A DNA stretch of 64,000 nucleotides from UMGS1783 sp900555065 (GCA_937991645.1 CALKPL010000017.1:36753-100752); one strand, 5' to 3'. Positions 7,207 to 16,039 are shown, counted from the stretch's first letter. The notes: generated by a model from the letters alone, not told the origin. Program-made: numbers and translations.

Positions 7207-7231
7207 GGAGCAAGCGTTTAACGCTTGCTCC
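7207..7231 (+). other. Perfect hairpin related to the tRNA-trailer stem
   Basis: GGAGCAAGCGTT and AACGCTTGCTCC form a perfect 12-bp stem with a single central base. There is no T-run. Its GGAGCAAGC/GCTTGCTCC arms are the same as the hairpin of repeat module B1 at 55639-55668. Confidence 0.6.
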
Positions 7232-7283
7232 AAATACCGTTCGTATGTTATTATGAATGCAAAACTGTAAAGGGTGGACGTAT

Positions 7284-7904
7284 ATGAAAAAAGAAAAATC
7301 CGCATTTCATAATATCGTACAGACCACGTCGGTCGCCGTCTCTCTGCTGGCCTTTATTTTTAGCTGTATTACAGGGATTATGCAGATACGCCTGTCAAAA
7401 CAGCAGGCCGAGCTGGAGGAAATATTCAAACCGATCAATTACACCATCGAGCCCAGCACTGAAAAGTGCACGTACACCTTTGGAAGCATGAAAGTTCAGC
7501 AGTATTTCCCCAATATTAAATTTGTTACAGGCCGTCCCCGTGAATTCTCCGTGATTGTATTGCAGGACGGAGAATACCTTGTTGCCGGCTGCGACATATC
7601 TACTATGGAAAAATACTATGTTGGAAATATAAAAACAGGTATGCCGGTTACAACTTTCGACGAAGGGACACGGTACGCTTACGATTATTTCTTTATATAC
7701 TTTGAGGATGCGTCCGGCAAGGGAACCCTGGATATGATCTACTATCAAATAGATTTGCAAAATGCCGTAGTCAGCGAACCGAAAACCTGTTCCAAAATGG
7801 ATCTGATCGCGCTGGAAAGCACACAGGACCCTTATAAAAAGGAAATGCTGGGTCAATACATACGTCTGCTGGAAAAAATAGAGGAATTACCGGGTGCAAA
7901 CTGA
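7284..7904 (+). CDS. Single-pass membrane-anchored protein of unknown function
   Basis: 206 residues. A short basic N-terminus is followed by one membrane helix (about residues 15-37, SVAVSLLAFIFSCITGIM), then a mainly beta-rich domain and a short C-terminal helix (YIRLLEKIEEL). I recognise no family. ATG 7284 is supported by AGGGTGG 6-12 bases ahead. The gene points at the minus-strand membrane protein at 7920-8771 and the two share one terminator. Whether they work together is unknown. Confidence 0.65.
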   Translation: MKKEKSAFHNIVQTTSVAVSLLAFIFSCITGIMQIRLSKQQAELEEIFKPINYTIEPSTEKCTYTFGSMKVQQYFPNIKFVTGRPREFSVIVLQDGEYLVAGCDISTMEKYYVGNIKTGMPVTTFDEGTRYAYDYFFIYFEDASGKGTLDMIYYQIDLQNAVVSEPKTCSKMDLIALESTQDPYKKEMLGQYIRLLEKIEELPGAN

Positions 7905-7945
7905 AAGAAGAGCTTTTGGTCACGGGACCAAAAGCTCTTCTTTTT
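7905..7945. terminator. Bidirectional terminator, partly coding
   Basis: A perfect 17-bp stem (AAGAAGAGCTTTTGGTC and its complement) with a 4-base loop and T5. The last codons and the stop of the minus-strand gene are read from inside this stem. Confidence 0.93.
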
Positions 7946-8771
7946 CAACGGGATGAACCGTCTGCGAACGGCTGCTTTTTAAGTGTTTTTTGAGTTCGAT
8001 TACATAAGGCTCGTCCGCAAACTCCGCGTTGTTGTGCAGATCGGCCAATTTGTCGTACCGAAACCCGCTGTTGTCGAACAAATAGTGTTTGCACTTTTCC
8101 GAAATACGGAAAAAATACAGCTGTCCCGCCTGGTCGCCGATATCCACGACGCTGTCGGGGTTGATGCGCACGGTATCCCGGAAAACGCCGACCATGCGGT
8201 TTGCAAACCCCGTTTTGCTGTCGCAGCCGATAATCTGCATGACGTGAATGCCGTCTTTCGTGGTCTGCTGCGATATGTTGCTGGCCTGATAACAACCGAC
8301 AAAATCACGGACGGAGTCGTCGTCCACCACTTTGCAGAGAGTATAGAACCACGTAGTCTCTTTCGGCGGGGTTTTGGTTTCCTCCACGCCCGGGCGGATA
8401 TTGTGCCCTTTCGCGTTAACGGTGTTGAAATTCTGGCGAATCTCCACCGTGCCGATCCGTATTTCTTTTTTTACATGGATGTGCAGCCAGAATCCCTTAA
8501 TCCATATTTTTTTGTTTTCCCGGATCCATTTTTGGCAGTATATTTTTTTCACAACCGCATAGATCACCGTGTATAGAACGCTGAAGGCAACCAGCTGGAC
8601 CAGGATCTGTATTATGTACCGGATGATATCGTCCTGCAACATGGAAAAATTAAAGATGTCGAAGCCGCCCAGAATCAACATCAGGTAGGCCTGGAATATT
8701 ACCAGCAGAATGGATACGGAGATGGCTGAAATATTTTTGTAATGCACGTTGGTAGATCCGATATTATCCAT
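7920..8771 (-). CDS. Two-helix membrane protein with beta-rich domain, Cap15-like
   Basis: 283 residues. Two membrane helices (about 14-37 and 48-72) are followed by a basic stretch and a soluble beta-rich domain with GFWLHIHV, GTVEIRQNF, a central DFVGCYQA, DGIHVMQI, MVGVFRDT and AGQLYFFRIS. This order of two helices plus a barrel-like domain with GxVxIxQ, LxGxY and GxLxFxR resembles CBASS effector Cap15 (SMODS-associated 2TM-beta proteins). No CD-NTase gene is in the window. It lies directly behind an inositol-monophosphatase-family gene: GTG 8780 would overlap that stop by 4 bases, while ATG 8771 has GGGTGA ahead of it and is preferred. The Cap15 assignment rests on pattern only. Confidence 0.5.
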   Translation of the reverse strand: MDNIGSTNVHYKNISAISVSILLVIFQAYLMLILGGFDIFNFSMLQDDIIRYIIQILVQLVAFSVLYTVIYAVVKKIYCQKWIRENKKIWIKGFWLHIHVKKEIRIGTVEIRQNFNTVNAKGHNIRPGVEETKTPPKETTWFYTLCKVVDDDSVRDFVGCYQASNISQQTTKDGIHVMQIIGCDSKTGFANRMVGVFRDTVRINPDSVVDIGDQAGQLYFFRISEKCKHYLFDNSGFRYDKLADLHNNAEFADEPYVIELKKHLKSSRSQTVHPVEKEELLVP

Positions 8772-8776
8772 AGTAA

Positions 8777-9541
8777 TCACCCGTTGTATTTCTTGATGGC
8801 GTCTAAAAGAAACGCATGGATTACACCGTTGCTCGCGACAAGAGAGGTGGGCGCTGCAAATTGAATGCCGCCGCCGCTGTAATCGGTGACACGGCCGCCT
8901 GCTTCGCGCAGGATCAGGTATCCCGCCGCGATATCCCAGGGTTGCAGCAGCTTTTCAAAGTAACCGTCGATGCGTCCCGCCGCGATATAACAAAGGTCGA
9001 GCGCGGAGGAACAGATTCTGCGTATATCCAGACAGCTTTTGAAAATCTCCTTAACGAGCGCAAAATTGTCGTCGGCAAACTCCTTATGCGTACACCCCGC
9101 GCCGAATTCGATAAGGCTTTTGTCTATGCGCCTGCCGCTTGCGTGCAGTCGCTGCGTGTGATTGTAATATGCGCCATGTCCCTTGCGCGCTGTAAAAACT
9201 TCATTGGTGAAAGGATTGTACACGATGCCGAACGCGATGTCTCCATTTACATAATGCGCCAGCGATACGGAACTCAGATTGTATCCGTAAATCAGGTTCG
9301 TAGTTCCGTCGATCGGATCCAGGACCCAGCAGTCGTCGCGCAGGCCGCTCCCGTCCTCTTCGGAAAAAAACGCGGTTTTTGGATACAGCTCGTACAGATG
9401 CTGCTTCAGAAAACTGCTTATCGCCAGGTCGACGTCCGTGACAAAATCCGCTTCGCCCTTTTGCCGGATTTGCAAACCGCGTTTGGCGTCAATAATCTCC
9501 TTTGTCTGAAGCACAAGGCTTTCCGCCTGTGAATAATCCAT
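8777..9541 (-). CDS. Inositol monophosphatase family phosphatase
   Basis: Mg-dependent, Li-sensitive-type phosphatase fold, 254 residues. The metal sites are visible: Glu-Glu-Asp in FFSEEDG (about residue 61), WVLDPIDGTTNLIYG (72-86) and the third Asp in LQPWDIAAG (about 201). The family includes inositol-1-phosphatase, fructose-1,6-bisphosphatase type IV and CysQ-like nucleotide phosphatases; the substrate cannot be told here. The start ATG has GGGGTGG before it. It is the first gene of a minus-strand operon with the 2TM beta-rich protein. Confidence 0.9.
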   Translation of the reverse strand: MDYSQAESLVLQTKEIIDAKRGLQIRQKGEADFVTDVDLAISSFLKQHLYELYPKTAFFSEEDGSGLRDDCWVLDPIDGTTNLIYGYNLSSVSLAHYVNGDIAFGIVYNPFTNEVFTARKGHGAYYNHTQRLHASGRRIDKSLIEFGAGCTHKEFADDNFALVKEIFKSCLDIRRICSSALDLCYIAAGRIDGYFEKLLQPWDIAAGYLILREAGGRVTDYSGGGIQFAAPTSLVASNGVIHAFLLDAIKKYNG

Positions 9542-9577
9542 AGTTCCACCCCTTTTGTTTGCAGCCTGTTTTTTTAT

Positions 9578-9605
9578 ATTATATCAAAGGATGATAGAAT
9601 TACAA
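9578..9605 (-). promoter_or_regulatory. Promoter of the IMPase/2TM operon
   Basis: Minus strand TTGTAA (9605-9600), 16 bases, TATAAT (9583-9578), about 35 bases before the ATG. Confidence 0.7.
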
Positions 9606-9667
9606 GAGCCCGCGCCCCGGCTGCCGACATTTTGCGCGGTGCAAATCGGCAAAATGCGCGCGCTCGC

Positions 9668-9697
9668 TTGTCAACGTCCGGGGATATATACTATAAT
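9668..9697 (+). promoter_or_regulatory. Promoter of the zinc-ribbon membrane protein
   Basis: TTGTCA, 18 bases, TATAAT. Confidence 0.75.
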
Positions 9698-9732
9698 ATA
9701 TTTAAGAAAAATACAAAGAGGAGAGTGCCGCT

Positions 9733-9999
9733 ATGAAATGCCCGAACTGCGGCGCGCAGCTGCGCGGAGAGATCTGCGAATACTGCGGGAGCGCTGTAGA
9801 AAAACCGAAAGCGGAAAACGAGCAAAAGAACAGAGGCGGGCCAAGGCTGCTCGTCTGGCTTGTTTTCATTTTTATTTTTGTGATGGCAATAACGGTTTTT
9901 ATAATCGTGCTGCGGCAGTTTAACCGCGTCTCGTCGTTCGGGGATTTTTTCGCCGCATTTGGCCAGGATGCGCCCGTGTCCGATGTTTTGGAGTGGTAG
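9733..9999 (+). CDS. Small zinc-ribbon membrane protein
   Basis: 88 residues. An N-terminal zinc ribbon with two CxxC pairs (CPNCG at 3-7, CEYCG at 15-19) is followed by a charged linker and one membrane helix (about 40-62, LVWLVFIFIFVMAITVFIIV), then a short outside tail. Proteins of this layout are common in Clostridia and mostly uncharacterised; they may sense or scaffold at the membrane. A GAGGAG ribosome site sits about 10 bases before ATG, and the gene has its own promoter. Confidence 0.75.
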   Translation: MKCPNCGAQLRGEICEYCGSAVEKPKAENEQKNRGGPRLLVWLVFIFIFVMAITVFIIVLRQFNRVSSFGDFFAAFGQDAPVSDVLEW

Positions 10000-10580
10000 C
10001 CTGCGGCGTTTCGCCGACCGATGCGGGAGGTCTGCCCGTTCAGCCGGGAACGGCTGCAATTTTACGGTGTGGAGACTTTTTTTGGGGGGGGGACCCGTAC
10101 CGTCTGGAACGGATCGGTACGGGCGCAACACGGGAAGGGGCCCCCGCATCCGTTTCCGCCCCCGTACACGAGCTTCTTCGCTGCGGGCTGGGCTTTACCG
10201 GGTGGATTATGGCCGACGATCCGGCAAGGCCGAATTCCCCTGTACGGCGCGGATCCGCATATTTCCAGGCCGAATCCGAAAAAACGCATGGTCAATCGTC
10301 TCCTCTGCGCCGTGTCCGTCTCCATCCCGGCCAGAATGGTGTTGTAAACGTTTTAAAATCCGTTGTAAGAATGAAATTATTGCCGGCGTTAACCGCCGGC
10401 GCATGCGAAAGGGATCCTCTGAATGCGGCGCGCGTCCCATGCGGCGTATCGGAACGCATGGGACGCGCGGTTTATAGTCATATTTGCGCCGATTTGATGA
10501 AAAATGCTGAAATACTGTGAATAAGCGAGTAAGAATCGTAAAAATGGCGCAATTTTCAGTGATTTTTTATTTTTTTGATA
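10000..10580. other. 580 bases without a supported gene
   Basis: Several reading frames stay open here, but none has a ribosome site with family-like sequence. Three inverted repeats stand out: CCCGTACCG/CGGTACGGG (10094-10123), GCCGGCG/CGCCGGC (10382-10400) and a perfect 15-bp stem CGCGCGTCCCATGCG with its complement (10429-10469, 11-base loop). The last is terminator-like but is followed only by TTTATAG. Confidence 0.6.
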
Positions 10581-10608
10581 TTTACAATAGCGGTAAACCT
10601 TGTATAAT
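10581..10608 (+). promoter_or_regulatory. Promoter of the CNNM/CBS gene
   Basis: TTTACA, 16 bases, TATAAT, 47 bases before the ATG. Confidence 0.75.
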
Positions 10609-10655
10609 GATATCGTCCACTATTTTTTCAATTCACAAGGAGGGAACTATTTATC

Positions 10656-12005
10656 ATGGAAGACGGCAACCCATGGGTGGCCATCCTCGTCACAATTCTG
10701 CTGATTGCAGTAAACGGAGTTCTCGCGTCCACTGAAATCGCGATGATGGGCGTCAGCGAAACAAAGCTGAAGGACGCGGCCGCCAAAGGCGACAAAAAGA
10801 CGAAACTGTTACTGCGTATGAAGCAGGCGCCCAGCGATTTTCTATCGACGATTCAGATCGGTATCACGCTGGCAGGCCTGCTCTCGGGCGCGTTTGCGGC
10901 CGACTCTCTGGCGGAACCCATTACAAGATGGGCGGCCAGTATGGGCGTCACGGGATTCGCCCTGTCCGCGATCGACATCGGTTCGATCGTACTGATTACG
11001 ATTCTGATCACCTATTTCATGCTTGTATTCGGAGAACTGGTCCCGAAACGGCTCGCGATGGTTCACCCGGAAAAAGTGGCGCGCAGGTACATTTCGCCCA
11101 TCAACATCCTGGCCAAGCTCACGAAACCCCTGGTGCGGCTGCTGGCGGCGTCGACCAATCTGGTGCTGCGCATGCTCGGCATTACCCCGGACGATGAAGA
11201 CGCGCCTGTAACGGAGGATGAAATCCTGCTCCTGGTGCGCGAGGGCCACGAACAGGGTACCATTGAGGATTCGGAGGCCGCGGTCGTCACCAATGTCTTT
11301 GAATTCACCGATACGCTGGTGGAAGACGCCATGACGCACAGGACGGAAATGTTCGCCGTCCCTGCCGACGCGACGATTCCGGACGTTGTCAAGCTCATGA
11401 ACGAGAGCAGCTTCAGCCGCTTTCCCGTATATGAGGACAACAAAGACACGATTGTCGGCATAATCTATTCCAAGGACGTGCTTGCACAGTACTCGGTTTC
11501 CGTGCCGGGGCAGCCTCTGCCGAAGGTGCGGGATGTGATGCGTCCGCCCTTCTTCGTCATGGAATCCACAAGCCTTTCGCAGCTGTTTAAGGATATGAAA
11601 AAGACAAAGAACACCATGGCGGTCGTCGTGGACGAACACGGCGGTACATCCGGCATTATTACGCTGATGGATATTATTCAGGAGATTGTCGGCGATATAG
11701 AACTAGACTATCTCGAAGACATACAGGATTTGGGCGACGGCAGCTACCGTATTGACGGCAGCGTGGATATGGACGACGTCGCCGAGCTGCTCAAGCTGGA
11801 TGTGGATGTGGATCTGCACGATACGCTGAGCGGGTTTGTCATTGCACAGCTTGGATATATTCCCGCAGCAGGTCCCATTCCGTCCGTGCAATACGGCGGC
11901 TACGATTTCAAAATAGAACAGATGGACGGCGCGCTGGCGCGCTCCGTGCTCGTGCGCAGGCTGGAACCCGCGCCGGCGGTCCAGAGCGAGGCGCAGAGCG
12001 AATAA
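10656..12005 (+). CDS. CNNM/CBS-pair transporter (HlyC/CorC family)
   Basis: Membrane protein of 449 residues in the CNNM (DUF21) plus CBS-pair family, likely a divalent-cation (Mg2+) exporter or regulator; older annotations call it hemolysin C. The CNNM domain with 3-4 helices covers about 5-190 (NGVLASTEIAMMGVSETKL, TIQIGITLAGLLSGAFAA, YFMLVFGELVPKRLAM). Two CBS motifs lie between about 210 and 335 (MTHRTEMFAVPADATIPDV; MRPPFFVMEST, VVDEHGGTSGIITLMDI). A CorC_HlyC domain ends the protein (350-430). AGGAGGGA is the ribosome site. It is monocistronic. Confidence 0.93.
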   Translation: MEDGNPWVAILVTILLIAVNGVLASTEIAMMGVSETKLKDAAAKGDKKTKLLLRMKQAPSDFLSTIQIGITLAGLLSGAFAADSLAEPITRWAASMGVTGFALSAIDIGSIVLITILITYFMLVFGELVPKRLAMVHPEKVARRYISPINILAKLTKPLVRLLAASTNLVLRMLGITPDDEDAPVTEDEILLLVREGHEQGTIEDSEAAVVTNVFEFTDTLVEDAMTHRTEMFAVPADATIPDVVKLMNESSFSRFPVYEDNKDTIVGIIYSKDVLAQYSVSVPGQPLPKVRDVMRPPFFVMESTSLSQLFKDMKKTKNTMAVVVDEHGGTSGIITLMDIIQEIVGDIELDYLEDIQDLGDGSYRIDGSVDMDDVAELLKLDVDVDLHDTLSGFVIAQLGYIPAAGPIPSVQYGGYDFKIEQMDGALARSVLVRRLEPAPAVQSEAQSE

Positions 12006-12016
12006 AATATTGTATG

Positions 12017-12049
12017 AAAAACGCTGAGGTTTAACCTCAGCGTTTTTTT
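12017..12049. terminator. Terminator after the CNNM/CBS gene
   Basis: AAAAACGCTGAGGTT and AACCTCAGCGTTTTTTT form a perfect stem with a 1-base turn, A-run before and T7 after. Confidence 0.92.
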
Positions 12050-12219
12050 GCTGTGCAGAACCGCCGCGCAAACAAAACGACTGCGTTTATGATACCGATA
12101 AGGCTTTTTGGGTCGCAAAACGGTGATTATATCTGTACTGCAAAGATTCTCTGGACAAAAGCAACAAAATATCGACAAAAAAGGCTGGATATTTTTTATA
12201 CCAAGTGCCGTTTTTGCGC

Positions 12220-12248
12220 TTTACATTTACAAATTGGCAAAATATAAT
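12220..12248 (+). promoter_or_regulatory. Promoter of the secreted GH36-like gene
   Basis: TTTACA (12220-12225), 17 bases, TATAAT (12243-12248). The predicted start of transcription is near 12255, giving a leader of about 140 bases. The 14-bp element shared with the gene at 56803 begins at about +4. Confidence 0.75.
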
Positions 12249-12256
12249 ACATATAT

Positions 12257-12271
12257 AACGTATATTCCGTT
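12257..12271. promoter_or_regulatory. Candidate operator AACG-N7-CGTT
   Basis: AACGTATATTCCGTT is an inverted repeat (AACG and CGTT around TATATTC). Fourteen of its bases recur exactly at 56644-56657, also upstream of a secreted GH36-type gene. Its place just downstream of the predicted start site suits a repressor site. Function is inferred. Confidence 0.5.
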
Positions 12272-12396
12272 AAGAAAGTTTTATGGAATCTGGTCTGCAG
12301 GCGGGGGGAACACGATTTTGGAGGGAATGCCCCATAGTAGATATGGAAATCGGCATATCCCTGAATAATATGCAAAGGTGAAAGGAGAAAAAAAGG

Positions 12397-15300
12397 ATGA
12401 ACAAACAAAGGCTCAGTTTGCTCGTGGCGATCATTCTGGTGCTGACCACGCTCATCACGCCGCTGCAGGCAACGGACAGCCTGGGCGCGGAGATGATTGC
12501 GAACGGAAGTTTCGAGAGCGCGGATCTCGACAACTGGTGGCTGCGTGTAGACTGGAACGGCGGCACATGGCAGCGCGTCACCACCGGCGGCCGCAGCAAC
12601 TCCGCTGCGCTTATGGCGACGGGACAGGGCACAGGGCTCTCGTCAGAGAACGCCGGAGTGTACTACACGTCCCAGGAGGGGAACGAAAGCACCCTGCAGC
12701 TCGACGGAGGATCCACATACCGGCTGACGTTTTGGGTCAAACGCGATACGGGCGTGACCTCCAGCGTCTATATGGACGTCAACGAGGGCGCGCTTGGATC
12801 CGCGTCCGCCACTAAGACCGGAGAATTTGAGCAGTTGACAGTTGAATTTGTGGCTCCTTCCACACCCATCAAACTCCGCTGTGTTGCAAACGCCCTGAAG
12901 ACCGGACAGAAAGTATGGCTCGACGACGTATCGCTGCGCAAGGTGAGCACCGGCTACGGGGAAAACCTTGTTCCCAACGGAAGTTTTGAGCTCGGCAGCG
13001 GCACGAGTGCGACCGGCTGGAATCAGGATGTGCGCTGGACGCGCGTCGGCGCGGAAAACGGCGTAACGCCGGCCAGCGGCAGCAGCATGATGAAGGTACT
13101 GTCCACGACGACGGCGCTGACCATCGGCACCCCCATGACGGTCAAGGCCAACACGTATTATGAGTACTCCTGCAAAATCTACCGCAAGAGCCTGGGCGGT
13201 ACGGCGTACTGCAATCTGTTAAACTCCAGCCAGGCCGACATAGCCGGCACGCAGATCGGTACGGAGACCGTCGCAAATGAGTGGTATGAGATATCCCTGA
13301 CGTTCTACACGGGAAACAATACGACGATTTATCCGCGTTGCGTGGTAGACAACACTTCCACTTCACTGACGGGGCAAGCGGTGTACTTCGACGACATCCA
13401 GTTCCGCGAAGTGCTCTTTGATCCTGCGCCGACGTCGCTTGTCACCAACGGCAGCTTTGAGGACGGGAGCGGGACGAGCGCGACCGGCTGGAATCAGGAT
13501 ACGCGCTGGACGCGCGTTGGCGCGCAGGGTTCGGTTACGCCGGCGGACGGAGATTATATGCTGCGCGCCGTGGCGACTTCGACCGGTATCTGCATTGGCA
13601 GTCCCATGACGGTCAAGCCCAATACGTATTATAACTATACTGCGAAGCTCTACCGGTCGGATTTGCAGGGCACGGCGTATTTCAATCTGCTCGATTCCAA
13701 CCAGGCCGATATTCCCGGCACGCAGATGGGCAAGGACGTCGCGGGGGAATGGGTAGAGGTGTCTCAGGTATTCTACAGCGGCGACCGCACGACGGTTTAT
13801 CCGCGCTGCGTCGTGGATAACGCGCTTTCCGGCGCGCCGATGTATTTTGACGACATAAAATTTATCGAGATAGACTGGGACGACAATAAAGCGTTCCCGG
13901 TCGGCGTCACCCTGTCGGACGTGGACGCGGTGTACCAGATCGGATCGGCCAACACGAAGGCGACCATTAAAATAGCCAACGACAACCACTATATTACATC
14001 GCTTACCACCGGCGCGACCGGCGCGACCCAATGGGTCAGCGAAGCCATCCGCGTGCCGTTGGTCAACGTCGTCAACTCCCAGTCTGTGGACTGGCAGTAT
14101 GTGACTTCGAGCCTGAACTCGATCACAAACGGGCAGGAGCTCAAAATTGAATTCGCGTCGCCGGACGGCGCGTTGAAACTCAATGCGTACTGGACGGCGC
14201 GCAGCGGCGTAGGCCCGATTGAATACAGGCAGGAGATTCTGTCCAATACGCAGTCGGTCAGCGTAAAGTATGCCGATGCGGTCAGCGCTAACTTCCGCAT
14301 GGAGCCGGACGGCGACGCGACCCTGTACCGCTTCAGCCGCTCCCGTGTCAACGACGGATCCGACCCTTATTTTTCACAGGGGATTCTGCCTACCGAACTC
14401 AGCTTTGGCAGCCAGGTGCTCACATCGGTGGAGAACTACTATACGCCGGTGGGCAGTATCCTGCCTTTCCAGATGGTGGATGTGGACGGCGACCACGGCT
14501 TCTATATCGGCCATTACTGGAGCTTCGGCAAAATTCTGGTCCGTATGAACAACGAGGGAAATATCGGCGTTACGACCTACCTGGACGACAGCACAACGTC
14601 ATCCATTACGCGCAGTGCGGGTACGGCGATCGAGATTCCCGGCTTCTTTATCGGCACCTATGAGGGAGACCTGGACGACGGGTCGAACGACATGAAGAAC
14701 TGGTTCTGGGACTACAAGATCACCCGTTCGCTGTACAACAATTCGGACGAGCCCATGATCGAAGCCGATATTATGATCGGTACGGCCGCCGATTTCCAGA
14801 CCGTCGTAAACCTGTGGCCGGATATAGAGGACTATATCCGCGTGGTTAAGATGGATTACCCCTGGACAGTCCCGGATGGGTATGCGGCCAGGCAGGATGT
14901 CGTGACGGAAGACAAGTGGCTGCCCGACGCGACCAAATACCCGAACGGTCATAACCTGTGGTCTGCAATCCGCGCGCACAGCCCGAACATGCGTTTTGCA
15001 CTGTATATGGCGGATACATACCAGGGCGTGGACATCGGCACGGAATATGGACGAAACCTGCAGATACAGGCGCTCAAGGAGCGTTTCAGGCCGACAAACA
15101 ACGACTATGGTCTTGGCTTTGACTACTGGCGCAGCGATTTCAACGTAGAGGCAAGCCATGACTACGACTCGCACGAGGGGCTGCTGGAAATTCTCGACAC
15201 CATGATTGACTACAGCTCGGACTTCCGGTATGAGCACTGCATGGGCGGCGGTACGCTCAAGGAGTTCACAACCCTCGAACGCATGACGTTCATGACAACG

Positions 15301-15936
15301 GAGGACACGGCCCTGCCGCTCAACCATAGAATGTCGCTGTATGCCAACAGCTATATGATTCATCCCGTGCAGTTAAAGGCCGATCTGAACATGACCTACA
15401 CCAGCCGTGACTACGGCGCGCTCACAGGCTATGGAAACATCCTGACAAGCGGACAACAGTGCTGGACGAGCGAGGAGTACAGCAAGTACGCCCTGCGTAC
15501 CGGTATGATGGGCGCGTCCATGCTGGCATTTCCGCATCAGGCTCTGGTGCAGCACAACGCCATGATCGAGACCCATCACGATCTGTACAACCAGGTCCAG
15601 CGCCCGATCCTGCGCGACTGCAACGTATATCATATCCTGCCGTCGCCTACGGGCTGGACATATGCAGATTGGGACGGGATTCAGTATTACAACGAGAATA
15701 TAGACAAGGGCGTGGTCATGCTCTTCAAAGAGAACACCACGGCGCCCAACAGCAAGACCATCGTACTCAAGGGCCTGGATGCGAATACGAGCTATACGCT
15801 CACCTTTATCGACCGGACGGCGCAGAACTGCGTCAAAACCGGCGCGGAGCTGATGAGCACGGGCATCAACGTCACGGGCATGACGGAGCAGTACGATTCC
15901 GAGCTCATCTATATTGAGCCGGTACAGCAGAGCTGA
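12397..15936 (+). CDS. Large secreted GH36/GH31-clan-like glycosidase with three CBM4/9-type domains
   Basis: 1179 residues. Signal peptide 1-25 (LLVAIILVLTTLITPLQA). Three jelly-roll carbohydrate-binding-like domains follow, each opening with NGSFE (about 34, 195 and 352); the second and third are close duplicates (TSATGWNQDVRWTRVGA). A beta-sandwich region (about 500-770) leads to a (beta/alpha)8-like domain: YIRVVKMDYPWTV, DYWRSDFN with Asp914 as likely nucleophile, and TTED with Asp970 where GH36 enzymes carry the acid/base SD motif. A C-terminal beta domain ends it. The fold resembles GH36 alpha-galactosidases but is divergent, so the substrate is unknown. There is no wall anchor, so it is probably released. 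AAAGGAG precedes the start. Confidence 0.65.
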   Translation: MNKQRLSLLVAIILVLTTLITPLQATDSLGAEMIANGSFESADLDNWWLRVDWNGGTWQRVTTGGRSNSAALMATGQGTGLSSENAGVYYTSQEGNESTLQLDGGSTYRLTFWVKRDTGVTSSVYMDVNEGALGSASATKTGEFEQLTVEFVAPSTPIKLRCVANALKTGQKVWLDDVSLRKVSTGYGENLVPNGSFELGSGTSATGWNQDVRWTRVGAENGVTPASGSSMMKVLSTTTALTIGTPMTVKANTYYEYSCKIYRKSLGGTAYCNLLNSSQADIAGTQIGTETVANEWYEISLTFYTGNNTTIYPRCVVDNTSTSLTGQAVYFDDIQFREVLFDPAPTSLVTNGSFEDGSGTSATGWNQDTRWTRVGAQGSVTPADGDYMLRAVATSTGICIGSPMTVKPNTYYNYTAKLYRSDLQGTAYFNLLDSNQADIPGTQMGKDVAGEWVEVSQVFYSGDRTTVYPRCVVDNALSGAPMYFDDIKFIEIDWDDNKAFPVGVTLSDVDAVYQIGSANTKATIKIANDNHYITSLTTGATGATQWVSEAIRVPLVNVVNSQSVDWQYVTSSLNSITNGQELKIEFASPDGALKLNAYWTARSGVGPIEYRQEILSNTQSVSVKYADAVSANFRMEPDGDATLYRFSRSRVNDGSDPYFSQGILPTELSFGSQVLTSVENYYTPVGSILPFQMVDVDGDHGFYIGHYWSFGKILVRMNNEGNIGVTTYLDDSTTSSITRSAGTAIEIPGFFIGTYEGDLDDGSNDMKNWFWDYKITRSLYNNSDEPMIEADIMIGTAADFQTVVNLWPDIEDYIRVVKMDYPWTVPDGYAARQDVVTEDKWLPDATKYPNGHNLWSAIRAHSPNMRFALYMADTYQGVDIGTEYGRNLQIQALKERFRPTNNDYGLGFDYWRSDFNVEASHDYDSHEGLLEILDTMIDYSSDFRYEHCMGGGTLKEFTTLERMTFMTTEDTALPLNHRMSLYANSYMIHPVQLKADLNMTYTSRDYGALTGYGNILTSGQQCWTSEEYSKYALRTGMMGASMLAFPHQALVQHNAMIETHHDLYNQVQRPILRDCNVYHILPSPTGWTYADWDGIQYYNENIDKGVVMLFKENTTAPNSKTIVLKGLDANTSYTLTFIDRTAQNCVKTGAELMSTGINVTGMTEQYDSELIYIEPVQQS
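12976..13870 (+). repeat. Internal tandem duplication of a CBM-coding unit
   Basis: Two copies with a 471-base (157-codon) period, 12976-13446 and 13447-13870. Long stretches are nearly identical (for example around GCGACCGGCTGGAATCAGGA). This explains domains 2 and 3 of the glycosidase. Confidence 0.8.
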
Positions 15937-16039
15937 GAACCGCAGCGAACAGCCGCTTTGCGGCGCGCCGTATCCTGCGATCTCATACCAACGCCCGGCC
16001 TGCATATGCGGCGATTGCCGCCGCGCGCAGGCTGGGCGG

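Noticed and set aside
9993..10520. A 175-residue plus-strand frame in the 10 kb gap
   Set aside because: No ribosome site, no family-like sequence, and it crosses three strong inverted repeats.
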